Below are positions 24,594 to 35,430 of a stretch of 64,000 nucleotides of DNA, one piece after another. This DNA is from Streptomyces sp. NBC_01237 (GTDB lineage: Bacteria; Actinomycetota; Actinomycetes; Streptomycetales; Streptomycetaceae), in NCBI RefSeq assembly GCF_035917275.1, contig NZ_CP108508.1:7688001-7752000 (forward strand), in the 5' to 3' direction. A program made the position numbers and the translations under genes. The number at the start of each line of letters is the position of its first letter. Position 1 is the first letter of the stretch. The notes under the pieces are model-generated. The model saw nothing but the letters and a program-made list of their open reading frames with translations, made no database searches and had not been told where the DNA came from.

Positions 24594-25736
24594 GTGCAGC
24601 GGCAGATCTTCACCGAGGAGCACCACGCGTTCCGCGAGACCGTCCGGACCTTCCTGGCCAAGGAGGTCCTCCCGCACTACGAGCAGTGGGAGAAGGACGG
24701 CATCGTCTCCCGCGAGGCATGGCTCGCCGCCGGACGGCAGGGCCTGCTCGGCTTCGCCGTCCCCGAGGAGTACGGCGGCGGGGGCAACGCCGACTTCCGC
24801 TACAGCGCCGTTCTCGCCGAGGAGTTCACCCGGGCCGGGGCGCCCGGATTCGCCGTAGGTCTGCACAACGACATCATCGGCCCCTACCTCACGGGCCTGG
24901 CCACCGAGGAGCAGAAGCGCCGCTGGCTGCCCGGCTTCTGCAGCGGCGGGACCATCACCGCGATCGCCATGACCGAACCGGGCGCGGGCTCCGACCTCCA
25001 GGGCATCCGCACCACGGCCGAGGACAGGGGCGACCACTGGCTGCTCAACGGCTCGAAGACCTTCATCTCCAACGGGGTCCTCGCCGATCTGGTGATCGTC
25101 GTCGCGAAGACCACGGCCGAGGGCGGCGCGAAGGGACTCTCCCTGATCGTCGTCGAACGCGGCGCGGAGGGCTTCGAGCGGGGCCGCAATCTCGACAAGA
25201 TCGGCCAGAAGTCCCAGGACACCGCCGAGCTGTTCTTCCACGACGTCCGGGTGCCCAAGGAGAACCTCCTCGGTGAGCGGGACGGCGCCTTCGTCCACCT
25301 GATGACCAACCTCGCCCAGGAGCGGATGGGCATCGCGGTCGCCGGGATCGCCGCCGCCGAACACCTTCTGGAGATCACCACGCAGTACGTCAAGGAGCGC
25401 GAGGCGTTCGGGCGGCCGCTCTCCAAGCTCCAGCACATCCGGTTCGAGATCGCCGAGATGGCCACCGAGTGCGCCGTCACCAGGACCTTCCTGGACCGGT
25501 GCATCGTCGACCACTCGGAGGGCGTCCTCGACGCGGTACACGCCTCCATGGCGAAGTGGTGGGCCACCGAACTGCAAAAGCGCGTCGCCGACCGGTGCCT
25601 CCAACTGCACGGCGGCTACGGCTACATGGCGGAGTACCGGGTCGCCAAGGCGTTCACCGACGGCCGTATCCAGACCATCTACGGCGGTACGACCGAGATC
25701 ATGAAGGAGATCATCGGCCGCTCGCTGCTCGCCTGA
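24594..25736 (+). CDS. Acyl-CoA dehydrogenase
   Basis: 380 residues, complete. Family landmarks: FAVPEEYGGGG, AIAMTEPGAGSDLQG (FAD/substrate loop), LNGSKTFISNG, FGRPLSKLQHIRFEIAEMA and the C-terminal LQLHGGYGYMAEYRV-YGGTTEIMKEIIGRSL. The catalytic base Glu is in IYGGTTEIMKE. It oxidises acyl-CoA to trans-2-enoyl-CoA, passing electrons to ETF. GTG 24594 has GGGGG just upstream. It is followed after 51 nt by the thiolase gene and is part of the same degradation operon. Confidence 0.93.
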   Translation: MQRQIFTEEHHAFRETVRTFLAKEVLPHYEQWEKDGIVSREAWLAAGRQGLLGFAVPEEYGGGGNADFRYSAVLAEEFTRAGAPGFAVGLHNDIIGPYLTGLATEEQKRRWLPGFCSGGTITAIAMTEPGAGSDLQGIRTTAEDRGDHWLLNGSKTFISNGVLADLVIVVAKTTAEGGAKGLSLIVVERGAEGFERGRNLDKIGQKSQDTAELFFHDVRVPKENLLGERDGAFVHLMTNLAQERMGIAVAGIAAAEHLLEITTQYVKEREAFGRPLSKLQHIRFEIAEMATECAVTRTFLDRCIVDHSEGVLDAVHASMAKWWATELQKRVADRCLQLHGGYGYMAEYRVAKAFTDGRIQTIYGGTTEIMKEIIGRSLLA

Positions 25737-25787
25737 TCCTCCCCGTCCGACCCCTCGTCGCCCAACCACCCCCGAAAGGCAGCTGTC

Positions 25788-27002
<1,215 letters not shown>

Positions 27003-27040
27003 CCGTCCCCGGCCACCCCTGCTTACGGAGAAGAAGAGCA

Positions 27041-29212
27041 ATGACCGAGAGCACGACCATCCGCTGGGAACAGGACGAGACCGGCGTCGTCACCCTCGTC
27101 CTCGACGACCCCGACCAGTCCGCCAACACGATGAACCAGGCGTTCAAGGACTCCATCGCCGCCGTCGCCGACCGCGCCGAGGCCGAGAAGGACTCCATCC
27201 GCGGCATCATCTACACCTCCGCCAAGAAGACCTTCTTCGCGGGCGGCGACCTCAAGGACATGATCAAGGTCGGCCCCGAGAACGCCCGGGCCGCCTTCGA
27301 CACCGGCACCGCCATCAAGAGGTCGCTGCGCCGCATCGAGACCCTCGGCAAGCCCGTCGTCGCCGCCATCAACGGCGCCGCCCTCGGCGGCGGTTACGAG
27401 ATCGCGCTCGCCTCCCACCACCGGGTCGCCCTCGACGCGCCCGGCTCCCGCATCGGCCTGCCCGAGGTCACCCTCGGACTGCTGCCCGCGGGCGGCGGTG
27501 TCACCCGCACCGTACGCCTCATGGGCATCGCCGACGCGCTCCTGAAGGTGCTTCTCCAGGGCACCCAGTACACGCCCGCGCGCGCCCTGGAGAACGGTCT
27601 GGTCCACGAGGTCGCGGCCACCCGCGAGGAGATGCTCACCAAGGCCCGCGCCTTCATCGACGCGCACCCCGAGTCGCAGCAGCCCTGGGACGTCAAGGGT
27701 TACAAGATCCCCGGCGGCACCCCGTCCAACCCGCGGTTCGCCGCCAATCTGCCCGCCTTCCCGTCCAACCTGAAGAAGCAGATCGCCGGCGCCCCCATGC
27801 CCGCGCCCCGCAACATCCTGGCCGCCGCGGTCGAGGGCTCACAGGTCGACTTCGAGACCGCGCTGACCATCGAGGCCCGCTACTTCACCGAGCTGGTCAC
27901 CGGCCAGGTCGCGAAGAACATGATCCAGGCGTTCTTCTTCGACCTCCAGGCCGTCAACTCCGGCGCCAACCGTCCCAAGGGCGTCCCGGAGCGCCCGGTC
28001 CGCAGGGTCGCCGTCCTCGGAGCCGGGATGATGGGCGCCGGAATCGCGTACTCCTGCGCCCGCGCGGGCATCGACGTCGTCCTGAAGGACGTCTCCGCGG
28101 AGGCGGCGGCCAAGGGCAAGGCGTACAGCGAGAAGCTCCTCGCCAAGGCGCTCTCGCGGGGCCGCACGACCGAGGCGAAGCGCGACGAGCTGCTGGCCCG
28201 CATCACCCCGACCGGTGACGCGGCCGATCTGGCGGGCTGCGACGCCGTGATCGAGGCGGTCTTCGAGGACACCTCGCTCAAGCACAAGGTGTTCCAGGAG
28301 ATCCAGGACGTCATCGAGCCCGACGCCCTGCTCTGCTCCAACACCTCCACGCTGCCGATCACGGTCCTCGCCGAAGGTGTGTCACGGCCGGCCGACTTCA
28401 TCGGCCTCCACTTCTTCTCTCCCGTCGACAAGATGCCGCTCGTCGAGATCATCAAGGGGGAGCGGACCGGCGACGAGGCCCTGGCCCGCGCCTTCGACCT
28501 GGTCCGCCGGATCAAGAAGACGCCGATCGTGGTCAACGACTCACGCGGCTTCTTCACCTCGCGCGTCATCGGCCAGTTCATCAACGAGGGCGTCGCCATG
28601 GTCGGCGAGGGCGTCGAGCCCGCTTCGGTCGAGCAGGCCGCCGCGCAGTCCGGCTACCCGGCCAAGGTGCTCTCCCTGATGGACGAGCTGACCCTCACCC
28701 TGCCGCGCAAGATCCGCGACGAGACCCGGCGGGCCGTCGAGGAGGCGGGCGGCACCTGGGCCGGGCACCCCTCCGACGAGGTCATCGACCGGATGGTCGA
28801 CGAGTTCGGGCGGCCGGGACGCAGTGGCGGCGCGGGCTTCTACGAGTACGACGAGGACGGCAAGCGGGCCCGCCTGTGGCCGGGGCTGCGCGAGCACTTC
28901 ACGAAGCCGGACGCCGATGTGCCCTTCATCGACATGAAGGAGCGGATGCTGTTCTCCGAGGCGCTGGACAGCGTCCGCTGCCTGGAGGAGAACGTCCTGA
29001 TCTCCGTCGCGGACGCCAACATCGGCTCCATCATGGGCATCGGATTCCCGCCGTGGACCGGCGGTGTGCTCCAGTACATCAACGGGTACGAGGGCGGCCT
29101 GCCCGGTTTCGTGGCCCGCGCCCGCGAACTCGCCGAGCGCTACGGGGACCGGTTCCTGCCGCCCGCACTGCTCGTGGAGATGGCCGGGAAGGGCGAGACC
29201 TTCCACGACTGA
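27041..29212 (+). CDS. fadB: Enoyl-CoA hydratase / 3-hydroxyacyl-CoA dehydrogenase
   Basis: 723 residues. The N-terminal crotonase domain (about 1-300) keeps the oxyanion loop FFAGGDLKDM and acidic residues in GGGYEIALA and GLPEVTLG. The dehydrogenase part starts near 325 with the NAD motif VAVLGAGMMGAGIAYSCA and has the catalytic His in IGLHFFSPVDKMPLVEII, then two C-terminal helical domains. It hydrates enoyl-CoA and oxidises the 3-hydroxy product. ATG 27041 follows an ACGGAG site. It ends the beta-oxidation operon and is convergent with a MerR regulator gene. Confidence 0.95.
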   Translation: MTESTTIRWEQDETGVVTLVLDDPDQSANTMNQAFKDSIAAVADRAEAEKDSIRGIIYTSAKKTFFAGGDLKDMIKVGPENARAAFDTGTAIKRSLRRIETLGKPVVAAINGAALGGGYEIALASHHRVALDAPGSRIGLPEVTLGLLPAGGGVTRTVRLMGIADALLKVLLQGTQYTPARALENGLVHEVAATREEMLTKARAFIDAHPESQQPWDVKGYKIPGGTPSNPRFAANLPAFPSNLKKQIAGAPMPAPRNILAAAVEGSQVDFETALTIEARYFTELVTGQVAKNMIQAFFFDLQAVNSGANRPKGVPERPVRRVAVLGAGMMGAGIAYSCARAGIDVVLKDVSAEAAAKGKAYSEKLLAKALSRGRTTEAKRDELLARITPTGDAADLAGCDAVIEAVFEDTSLKHKVFQEIQDVIEPDALLCSNTSTLPITVLAEGVSRPADFIGLHFFSPVDKMPLVEIIKGERTGDEALARAFDLVRRIKKTPIVVNDSRGFFTSRVIGQFINEGVAMVGEGVEPASVEQAAAQSGYPAKVLSLMDELTLTLPRKIRDETRRAVEEAGGTWAGHPSDEVIDRMVDEFGRPGRSGGAGFYEYDEDGKRARLWPGLREHFTKPDADVPFIDMKERMLFSEALDSVRCLEENVLISVADANIGSIMGIGFPPWTGGVLQYINGYEGGLPGFVARARELAERYGDRFLPPALLVEMAGKGETFHD

Positions 29213-29245
29213 GGCCGGGCGGCGCGGGCCGTGTGCACGGCGTGC

Positions 29246-29974
29246 TCACTCCGCCGTGAACGCGGCCCGCAGCTCCTGCTTCAACGACCGCTGGAACGCG
29301 GTCACCAGCGCCTGGACCACCATCGGCTGCATATGGGCCGACAACGACTTCATCGCCGCGACGTGTTCCGGGTCCGACTCGCGCTCACGGTAGGGATTCC
29401 ACACCTCGTCCCGGAACAGCCGTGTCAGCTCCTGGGAGGCCGACCGGGTGTGCTCCAGCAGGACCGTGCGCGCCGCCAGGATCGTCTCGTGCGCGATCGG
29501 CACGTCCAGCAGTTCCACGCCGAGCCGCAGCAGCCCGGGGTCCACCCGGTAGGTGCCCCCGGCCACCTCGGGACGCTCCAGCACCTCCATCGCGGCCAGC
29601 CGGTCCAGGTCCCCCTCGGTCAGGGCCCGGCCCGCCCGGCGCTCCAGCTCGGCCCTGGTCGTCTCCTCCGCCTTGTCCGGAGCCCAGGACGCCACGAGGG
29701 CCCGGTGGATCGCCAGGTCACGGGCGCTCAGATCCGGCGGCAGCTGCTCCAGATACCGTTCGATGGCGGCCAGCGTCATGCCCTGGTGCTGGAGCTCCTC
29801 GATCAGGGCGAGACGGGACAGGTGCTCGCGCCCGTAGTGCCCGACCCGGCGCGGACCGATGACCGGAGGCGGCAGCAGGCCCCGGGTGCTGTAGAAGCGC
29901 ACCGTACGCACGGTGACTCCGGCGCGTGCCGCCAGCTCGTCGACGGTCAGCGTCGGCTCGTCGGTCCCGGTCAC
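29246..29974 (-). CDS. MerR-family transcriptional regulator
   Basis: 242 residues. The winged-helix reads LTVDELAARAGVTVRTVRFY with the wing PPPVIGPRRVGHYG. A coiled region follows, and the long C-terminal domain (about 100-242) has no metal-binding cysteines, so it is not a metal sensor. Given the convergent fad operon it may respond to an acyl-CoA or similar ligand, but this is only positional inference. GTG 29974 has AAGGAG 8 nt upstream. It is divergent from the macrodomain gene; TCAC-N7-GTGA in the spacer may be its operator. Confidence 0.88.
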   Translation of the reverse strand: MTGTDEPTLTVDELAARAGVTVRTVRFYSTRGLLPPPVIGPRRVGHYGREHLSRLALIEELQHQGMTLAAIERYLEQLPPDLSARDLAIHRALVASWAPDKAEETTRAELERRAGRALTEGDLDRLAAMEVLERPEVAGGTYRVDPGLLRLGVELLDVPIAHETILAARTVLLEHTRSASQELTRLFRDEVWNPYRERESDPEHVAAMKSLSAHMQPMVVQALVTAFQRSLKQELRAAFTAE

Positions 29975-30109
29975 GATGTCTGCTCCTTGCGTCCCACGGC
30001 TGTACCCGTGCGCCGATCCGGTTCATCAGTATTGCTGTCTCACCACTGTTGTGAAAGTGGTCGCCGACGTCGGAAAGCGATTGTCAGTGGTGGTCCGTAC
30101 GGTGGTGAC

Positions 30110-30625
30110 ATGCTGGAGATCACGTATGTACGGGGGGACGCCACCGCTCCGCAGGGCAAGGGTGTCAAGCTGATCGCGCACGTCTGCAACGACCTGGGCG
30201 GCTGGGGCAAGGGCTTCGTCCTGGCCCTCTCGCGCCGCTGGCCCGAGCCGGAGCGGGAGTACCGCCGCTGGCACCGGGAGCGCGCGGGGAACGACTTCGC
30301 CCTGGGGGCCGTGCAGTTCGTGCAGGTCGGTCCGTACCTCTGGGTGGCGAACATGATCGGGCAGCGGGGAATGCGTACGGGCAGCAAGGGGGTGCCCATA
30401 CGGTACGAGGCGGTGGACGCGGCCCTGGGCTCCGTGGCCGAACGGGCGGCGGAGCTGGGGGCATCGGTCCATATGCCGCGGATCGGCTGCGGTCTGGCGG
30501 GGGGCAAGTGGTCCAGGATCGAGCCGCTGATCGGACAACGGCTCGTCGGCAAGGACATACCCGTGACGGTGTACGACCACGGCTCGGACCGACCTCGCGG
30601 CGGAAGCTTCCGGAAGGCTGCCTGA
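30110..30625 (+). CDS. Macrodomain (ADP-ribose-binding) protein
   Basis: 171 residues, one stand-alone macrodomain of the Poa1/TARG1-like class: ITYVRGDATAPQGKGVKLIA, the ligand loop HVCNDLGGWGKGF and the second loop VHMPRIGCGLAGGKW. Proteins of this class remove ADP-ribose from proteins or nucleic acids, or hydrolyse ADP-ribose 1''-phosphate. No DarT-type toxin gene is adjacent. The frame is open upstream but homology starts at ATG 30110. It is divergent from the MerR gene and 89 nt before a TetR gene on the same strand. Confidence 0.88.
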   Translation: MLEITYVRGDATAPQGKGVKLIAHVCNDLGGWGKGFVLALSRRWPEPEREYRRWHRERAGNDFALGAVQFVQVGPYLWVANMIGQRGMRTGSKGVPIRYEAVDAALGSVAERAAELGASVHMPRIGCGLAGGKWSRIEPLIGQRLVGKDIPVTVYDHGSDRPRGGSFRKAA

Positions 30626-30714
30626 GCGGGGGAGAGTTACGGGGTGACGGATCATGTCGCTCTGTCCCGGCATGGCTATGGTGGAGTCGGACCGCAGTGA
30701 CGGGGGGAGGGCTC

Positions 30715-31347
30715 ATGCCGACGCAGGACACCAACGAGGCGCTGCTCGCGGGGGCGCTCACGCAGACCCCGCCGTCCGACGCGCTCAGCGAACAGATCCT
30801 CGACGCGGCGCGCGAGCAGTTCATCACGTTCGGACTGCGCCGTTCGACCGTGGACGATGTCGCCAAACGGGCCAAGGTCTCGCGTGTGACCGTCTACCGG
30901 CGGATCGGCAACAAGGACGGCCTCGTCTCGGCCTGTCTGCTGCGTGAGTACCGGCGCTTCCTGGTGGAGGTGGACGACGCGGTCGCCATGCTGCCCACCA
31001 TCGAGGACCGGATGGTCGAGGGGTTTGTCGCCGTCCTCAGGCACATCCGTGAACACCCGCTCGTCGGCGGACTGCTGAGGCTCGAACCGGAGATCATGCT
31101 TCCTTTCCTCACCCTGGAGAGCGGGCCGGCCTTTCTCGCCATGCGTGGATATCTGGCCGACCGGCTGCGCGAGGCACGACGGGCCGAAGGCAGACCGGAG
31201 AGCGATCCGACACCCGTCGCCGAGCTGATGGTGCGGATCACCGTCTCGTTCCTGCTCAACCCGGTCAGCTGTTTCGCGCTGGACGACGACGCGCAGGTCC
31301 GGTCCTTCGCGCGCCGCTACTTCGTGCCGCTGCTCGCCGCCGGATAG
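30715..31347 (+). CDS. TetR-family transcriptional regulator
   Basis: 210 residues. The HTH is at about residues 25-70: ILDAAREQFITFGLRRSTVD, then DVAKRAKVSRVTVYRRIGNK. The C-terminal ligand domain contains VAMLPTIEDRMVEGFVAVLR and a short C-terminal tail. ATG 30715 has GGGGGGAGG about 6 nt upstream. It is convergent with the MpaB-like oxygenase gene, its likely target judging from position and the shared TetR-MpaB arrangement I recall in actinomycetes. Confidence 0.9.
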   Translation: MPTQDTNEALLAGALTQTPPSDALSEQILDAAREQFITFGLRRSTVDDVAKRAKVSRVTVYRRIGNKDGLVSACLLREYRRFLVEVDDAVAMLPTIEDRMVEGFVAVLRHIREHPLVGGLLRLEPEIMLPFLTLESGPAFLAMRGYLADRLREARRAEGRPESDPTPVAELMVRITVSFLLNPVSCFALDDDAQVRSFARRYFVPLLAAG

Positions 31348-31432
31348 CCGGTCAGCCGGTCCGTCGGTCAGCCTCCGCTGCCGGGGCTCGGCCGGGCGTC
31401 CGGTGCCGGGCGTCCCCGGCCCGGACGGGTGC

Positions 31433-32341
31433 TCACGACGGTTCCCGGGCCGGGGGCGCCGCCGCCCGGACCTCGTCGGGCAGGGGCTCCAGGGGACGGT
31501 TGCGGGCCCAGTGGGGACCGAGATCATCCAGCCGCCAGCCGAACGGGTACGAGCGGGGCTGCGGGCGTGAGGGCAGCCACCGCGGCCGGGCCGGCAGCAG
31601 CCGCACCAGCCGGGACCGTGCCCTCAGGGCACCTGCGGCCGCCGACCGGACCGGGAGGGGCTGCACGCGGAAGCCCAGCGCCCGCAGCAGCGGCTCGTCC
31701 AGCAGCGCGAGCGAGAAGCGTGCGGTCAGCGGGCGGACCGGGCGCGGATACCAGCTCGCCATCGTCCGGAACGTGGCGCTCGCGACCCGCCGGTTCGCCG
31801 GGTCGTACGCGAACATCCGCTCCTCGTAGGCATCGAGGAGCAGCTCGAAGCCCTCGTAGGTGGCGGGGGCTCCCTCGATGCCCATCATGGCCGCCGTCTT
31901 CCGCGCGACCTGCGTCAGCGCCTCGACCTCCTGGACGCACAGGGGCCGCCAGCCGAACCGGTCGATCCAGCGCTTCGGTCCCACGACCGTCGTGGCCAGC
32001 ACATAGAGAAAGTCCTCGTTCGGAATGCGGTATTTGCCGTGGATCCGGTTCAGATGGCGGGCGGCGGCCCGGCCGCGCGCCGAGTCGAAGCCGTCCGCGG
32101 ACATCTCGTACCCGATCAGGACGGTGTCGTCGTACCGCTTCTGCCCGGACCGCTCGAACTCCTGGGTGCGGTCCAGGAGTACGGAGATCCGGGGGACCCC
32201 GAAGTCACGGAGGAACGCGATGCTCACGCCCTGCCGGTAGTCCCAGGGGAACTCGTACTGCGTGATCAGCCGGAGGATCTCGGCATAGTCGCGGCTGGGA
32301 TCCATCTGGCGGATCTCGCGGAGACGGCTGTAGCGGCCCAT
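31433..32341 (-). CDS. MpaB/Lcp-like oxygenase (DUF2236)
   Basis: 302 residues. The family block is RGRAAARHLNRIHGKYRIPN, then EDFLYVLATTVVGPKRWIDRFGW, with helical flanks. It belongs to the b-type haem or haem-free oxygenases related to latex-clearing protein and fungal MpaB, which cleave terpenoid or polyprenyl chains; the substrate here is unknown. ATG 32341 is chosen for GGAGGG 6-7 nt upstream; the longer frame to 32437 has no family match. No signal peptide is visible, unlike secreted Lcp. Convergent with the TetR gene. Confidence 0.82.
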   Translation of the reverse strand: MGRYSRLREIRQMDPSRDYAEILRLITQYEFPWDYRQGVSIAFLRDFGVPRISVLLDRTQEFERSGQKRYDDTVLIGYEMSADGFDSARGRAAARHLNRIHGKYRIPNEDFLYVLATTVVGPKRWIDRFGWRPLCVQEVEALTQVARKTAAMMGIEGAPATYEGFELLLDAYEERMFAYDPANRRVASATFRTMASWYPRPVRPLTARFSLALLDEPLLRALGFRVQPLPVRSAAAGALRARSRLVRLLPARPRWLPSRPQPRSYPFGWRLDDLGPHWARNRPLEPLPDEVRAAAPPAREPS

Positions 32342-32526
32342 GGTGCACCCTCCTGTGCGAGCGGTGACGATGATCTTCCGGCTCAACTCCCATGATGCGG
32401 ACGGCTTCTGAGGAGACATCTGTTCCACGGGAGTCAATGTTACAAAGACTATCGACTTGTTTCATGAGTCGCGTCAACACTGCTGACACATATTCCAGGA
32501 AGGGGTGGGGCGGCCGTCGGCGGGCA

Positions 32527-32570
32527 TCCCGTCGGCCCGCGTCCCGGGAGCGGGAAGCGGGCCGACGGGA
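32527..32570. terminator. Strong 14-bp hairpin
   Basis: TCCCGTCGGCCCGC (32527-32540) pairs perfectly with GCGGGCCGACGGGA (32557-32570). It lies downstream of the lacI-type gene at 32619 on the minus strand and would terminate it before the MpaB promoter. The rest of 32342-32618 holds the AT-richer MpaB promoter region and no gene. Confidence 0.65.
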
Positions 32571-32618
32571 GGAGGAAGGGAAGAGGAGAGGAGAGTAGAC
32601 GGAGGCGGTCGGCGGGGA

Positions 32619-33656
32619 TCAGGCCGAGGCGCGGTGGATCAGCTCGGTCGGGGTGATCACGGACTCGACCCCGTCGCCCGAGGCGCCGTTCAGCCGCTCC
32701 ATCAGCAGCCGCACCATCAACCTGCCCATACCCTCGACATCCTGACGCACCGTCGTCAGGGGCGGCTGTGTGGCCTCCGCGACGGACGTCATGTCGTCGA
32801 AGCCCACCAGAGCCACGTCCTCGGGCACCTGCCTGCCGTTCTCCCGCAGCACCCGCAGGGCCCCCGAGGCCATCAGGTCGTTGGAGACGAAGACGGCGTC
32901 CAGATCGGGGTGGCGCTCCAGCAGTTCCGTCATGGCCCGTGCGCCGCCCTCGGCGGTGAAGTCGGCGTCCACGATCAGGCCGGGATCGCCGTCGGGCAGT
33001 ACATCGAGGTAACCGTCGATGCGGTCCAGCGCCGAGGTCTGGTCGCGCGGTCCTGCGATGTGTGCGATCCGCCGTCGGCCGAGCGAGACCAGATGGCGCA
33101 CGGCCTCGCGCGCACCGCCCCGGTTGTCGCAGTCGACATAGGGCACCGCCGGTCCGGAACCCGCCCCGGGGCGGCCGCCGTACACCGTGGGGACATGGAA
33201 CCGGCGGATGATCGCGGGCAGTTCGTCGTCGGTGTGCAGCGAGAACGCCAGCACGCCATCGACGTGGCCACCGGCGAGATAGCGCGTGACCCGGTCGAAG
33301 TCACCGCTGCCCTCCACGAGGAGGAGAACCAGCTGGGCGTCGTGCAGATTCAGTTCGCGGCTGATGCCGCGAATCTGCCGGGAGAAGAACGGATCGGAGA
33401 AGATGCGGAACTCGGGCTCGTCGATGATCACCGCGACCGCCCCGTTGCGCCGGGTGACCAGCGTCCGCGCGGCGTGGTTCGGTATGTAGCCGAGCTCCTC
33501 GACGGCCTTGCGTACCTGATCCACCAGCGGCTGCCGCACCCCGGCGCCACCGTTGACGACCCGGGAGGCCGTCGCCCGGGAGACTCCCGCACGGGCCGCC
33601 ACCGCCTCCAGGGTGGGCCGGGCGGCACGCAGGGAATCGGGGCTCGGACCGGACAA
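32619..33656 (-). CDS. LacI-family transcriptional regulator
   Basis: 345 residues. The HTH is TLEAVAARAGVSRATASRVV with the hinge YIPNHAARTLVTRR, followed by a periplasmic-binding-like sugar domain (VAVIIDEPEF, PYVDCDNRGGAREAVRHLV, DAVFVSNDLMASGALRVL, VALVGFDDM). It probably senses a sugar, but no sugar transporter or glycosidase gene adjoins it, so the target is elsewhere or is itself. TTG 33656 has AGGAG 7 nt upstream. Confidence 0.92.
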   Translation of the reverse strand: MSGPSPDSLRAARPTLEAVAARAGVSRATASRVVNGGAGVRQPLVDQVRKAVEELGYIPNHAARTLVTRRNGAVAVIIDEPEFRIFSDPFFSRQIRGISRELNLHDAQLVLLLVEGSGDFDRVTRYLAGGHVDGVLAFSLHTDDELPAIIRRFHVPTVYGGRPGAGSGPAVPYVDCDNRGGAREAVRHLVSLGRRRIAHIAGPRDQTSALDRIDGYLDVLPDGDPGLIVDADFTAEGGARAMTELLERHPDLDAVFVSNDLMASGALRVLRENGRQVPEDVALVGFDDMTSVAEATQPPLTTVRQDVEGMGRLMVRLLMERLNGASGDGVESVITPTELIHRASA

Positions 33657-33837
33657 GGGACGCTCCTCGTACGCACGGGAATCCGGCCGGGAACAGCCGG
33701 GGACTGGCGGAACTGCTCGAACACCGCCAGCCTATCCGCCGCCCCTTGCCGGGTGCCGGAGCGCCGTCCCTCCCCCGGAAGCCCGGCGCCGTCCCTCACG
33801 GGAAGCGTGGAGCCGTTTTTCGCCGGAGGACGGAACA

Positions 33838-33873
33838 GGGCGCCGCCGTCGTCGGGTGACGGCGGCGGCGCCC
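33838..33873. terminator. GC-rich terminator hairpin
   Basis: GGGCGCCGCCGTC (33838-33850) pairs with GACGGCGGCGGCGCCC (33858-33873) with one 3-nt bulge. It lies 19 nt after the stop of the minus-strand M1 peptidase gene. Confidence 0.6.
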
Positions 33874-33891
33874 GGAGCGTACCGGTGAGGG

Positions 33892-35430
33892 TCAGCGGTG
33901 GTCGTGGATGGTGTTCGTCGCCGCGATCTTCTTCCAGGAGGCGGGCCGCTCCGGGCTCGCCACCTCACGGGCGGCCCTGCGCGCGGCCTCCCGCGCGGCC
34001 GGTGCCTGGGTCCGTGCGCCCGCGGAGGCGTCGGCCGCCGGGGACTTGGGCCGTGACGGCTGGTACAGCCAGGTGTCGAAGAAGGCGGCGAGCGGCTTGC
34101 CCGAGACCCGCTCCGCGTACCGTACGAAGTCGCCCACGCTCGCGTTGCCGTGGGCGTGCTCGGCCGGCCAGCCCTTCAGCAGTTCGAAGAACGTCTCGTC
34201 GCCGACCTTGTTGCGCAGTGCCTGGAGCGCCAGCGCACCCCGGTCGTAGACGGCCCCGGCGAACTGGTTGTCCGGGCCCGGGTCGCCCGGCTTCACGGTC
34301 CAGAAGCTGTCGTCGGCCGGGTGCTGGGCGTAGGTGTAGTCGGCCAGCTCCTGCGCCGTGCCCTCGCCCTCCTTCTCCGACCACAGCCACTGGCTGTAGC
34401 GGGCGAAGCCCTCGTTGATCCAGATGTCCTTCCAGCCCTCGACCGACACGCTGTCGCCGTACCACTGGTGCGCCAGCTCATGCACGACGACCGACACATT
34501 GGCGCCGTTCGCGAACTGCTTCGGGCTGTAGAACGGGCGGGTCTGGGTCTCCAGGGCGAATCCGCTGGTCACATTGGGGACGTAGCCGCCGAGCGCGTTG
34601 AACGGATACGGCCCGAACACCTCGGTCAGCCACTCGGCGACCTCGCCCGTGCGCTCGATGCTGGCGCGCGCGGCACCGTCGTTGTCGCCGAGGTCCTTGC
34701 TGTACGCGTTCAGGACCGGCAGACCGTCCGCCGTCTTGTCCGTCGTGATGTCGAACTTGCCGACCGCGAGCGTCGTCAGATAGGTCGCCTGCGGCTTGTT
34801 CGAACGCCAGTTGAAGCGGGTCCAGCCGAGCTTCGAGCTCTGCGACTGGAGGACCCCGTTGCTGATCGCCTGGGTGCCGTCCGGCACGGAAACCGACACG
34901 TCGTACGTCGCCTTGTCCAACGGGTGGTCGTTGCTCGGGAACCACCACACCGCCGAGTCCGGCTCCTGCGCGGCGACGCCGCCGTCCGGGGTACGGGCCC
35001 AGGCGGTCCAGCCGTTGACCTTCACCTCGGAGGGCTTTCCGGCGTAGCGGACGACGACCGAGACCGGCCTGCCCTTGGTGAGGGCGGCCGACGGGGTGAT
35101 CTCCAGCTCCTGCTCCCCGGTCTTCGTGAAGCGCGCCTTCTTGCCGTTCACCCGTACCTCGGAGACGGCGAGTGCGAAGTCGAGGTTGAAGCGGGACAAC
35201 TGCTGCGTGGGGGTGGCGACCAGCGTCGCCGTGCCCTCCAGCAGATCGGTCGCGGGCTGATACTTCAGCCGCAGGTCGTAGTGGGACACGTCGTAGCCAC
35301 CGTTTCCGCTGGCCGGGTAGTAGGGGTCGCCGATACCCGGGGCGCCCACGGTGCCTTCGGCGGCCGATGCCGGGATCGCCAGCACGAGGGTGGCCGCGAG
35401 TGCGCTGGGGACGATGAGTCTGCGGTGCAC
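33892..35430 (-). CDS. Secreted M1-family metallopeptidase
   Basis: 512 residues. A signal peptide (LIVPSALAATLVLAIPASA) is followed by the N-terminal beta domain and the gluzincin site HELAHQWYGD with the downstream NEGFARY glutamate, so the zinc site is complete. It is shorter than cytosolic aminopeptidase N (about 850 residues), lacks its C-terminal helical domain and ends in a basic Ala/Arg tail. It would trim peptides outside the cell. GTG 35430 has GGAG 7 nt upstream. Divergent from the M14 peptidase gene; the 239-nt spacer holds both promoters. Confidence 0.92.
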   Translation of the reverse strand: MHRRLIVPSALAATLVLAIPASAAEGTVGAPGIGDPYYPASGNGGYDVSHYDLRLKYQPATDLLEGTATLVATPTQQLSRFNLDFALAVSEVRVNGKKARFTKTGEQELEITPSAALTKGRPVSVVVRYAGKPSEVKVNGWTAWARTPDGGVAAQEPDSAVWWFPSNDHPLDKATYDVSVSVPDGTQAISNGVLQSQSSKLGWTRFNWRSNKPQATYLTTLAVGKFDITTDKTADGLPVLNAYSKDLGDNDGAARASIERTGEVAEWLTEVFGPYPFNALGGYVPNVTSGFALETQTRPFYSPKQFANGANVSVVVHELAHQWYGDSVSVEGWKDIWINEGFARYSQWLWSEKEGEGTAQELADYTYAQHPADDSFWTVKPGDPGPDNQFAGAVYDRGALALQALRNKVGDETFFELLKGWPAEHAHGNASVGDFVRYAERVSGKPLAAFFDTWLYQPSRPKSPAADASAGARTQAPAAREAARRAAREVASPERPASWKKIAATNTIHDHR

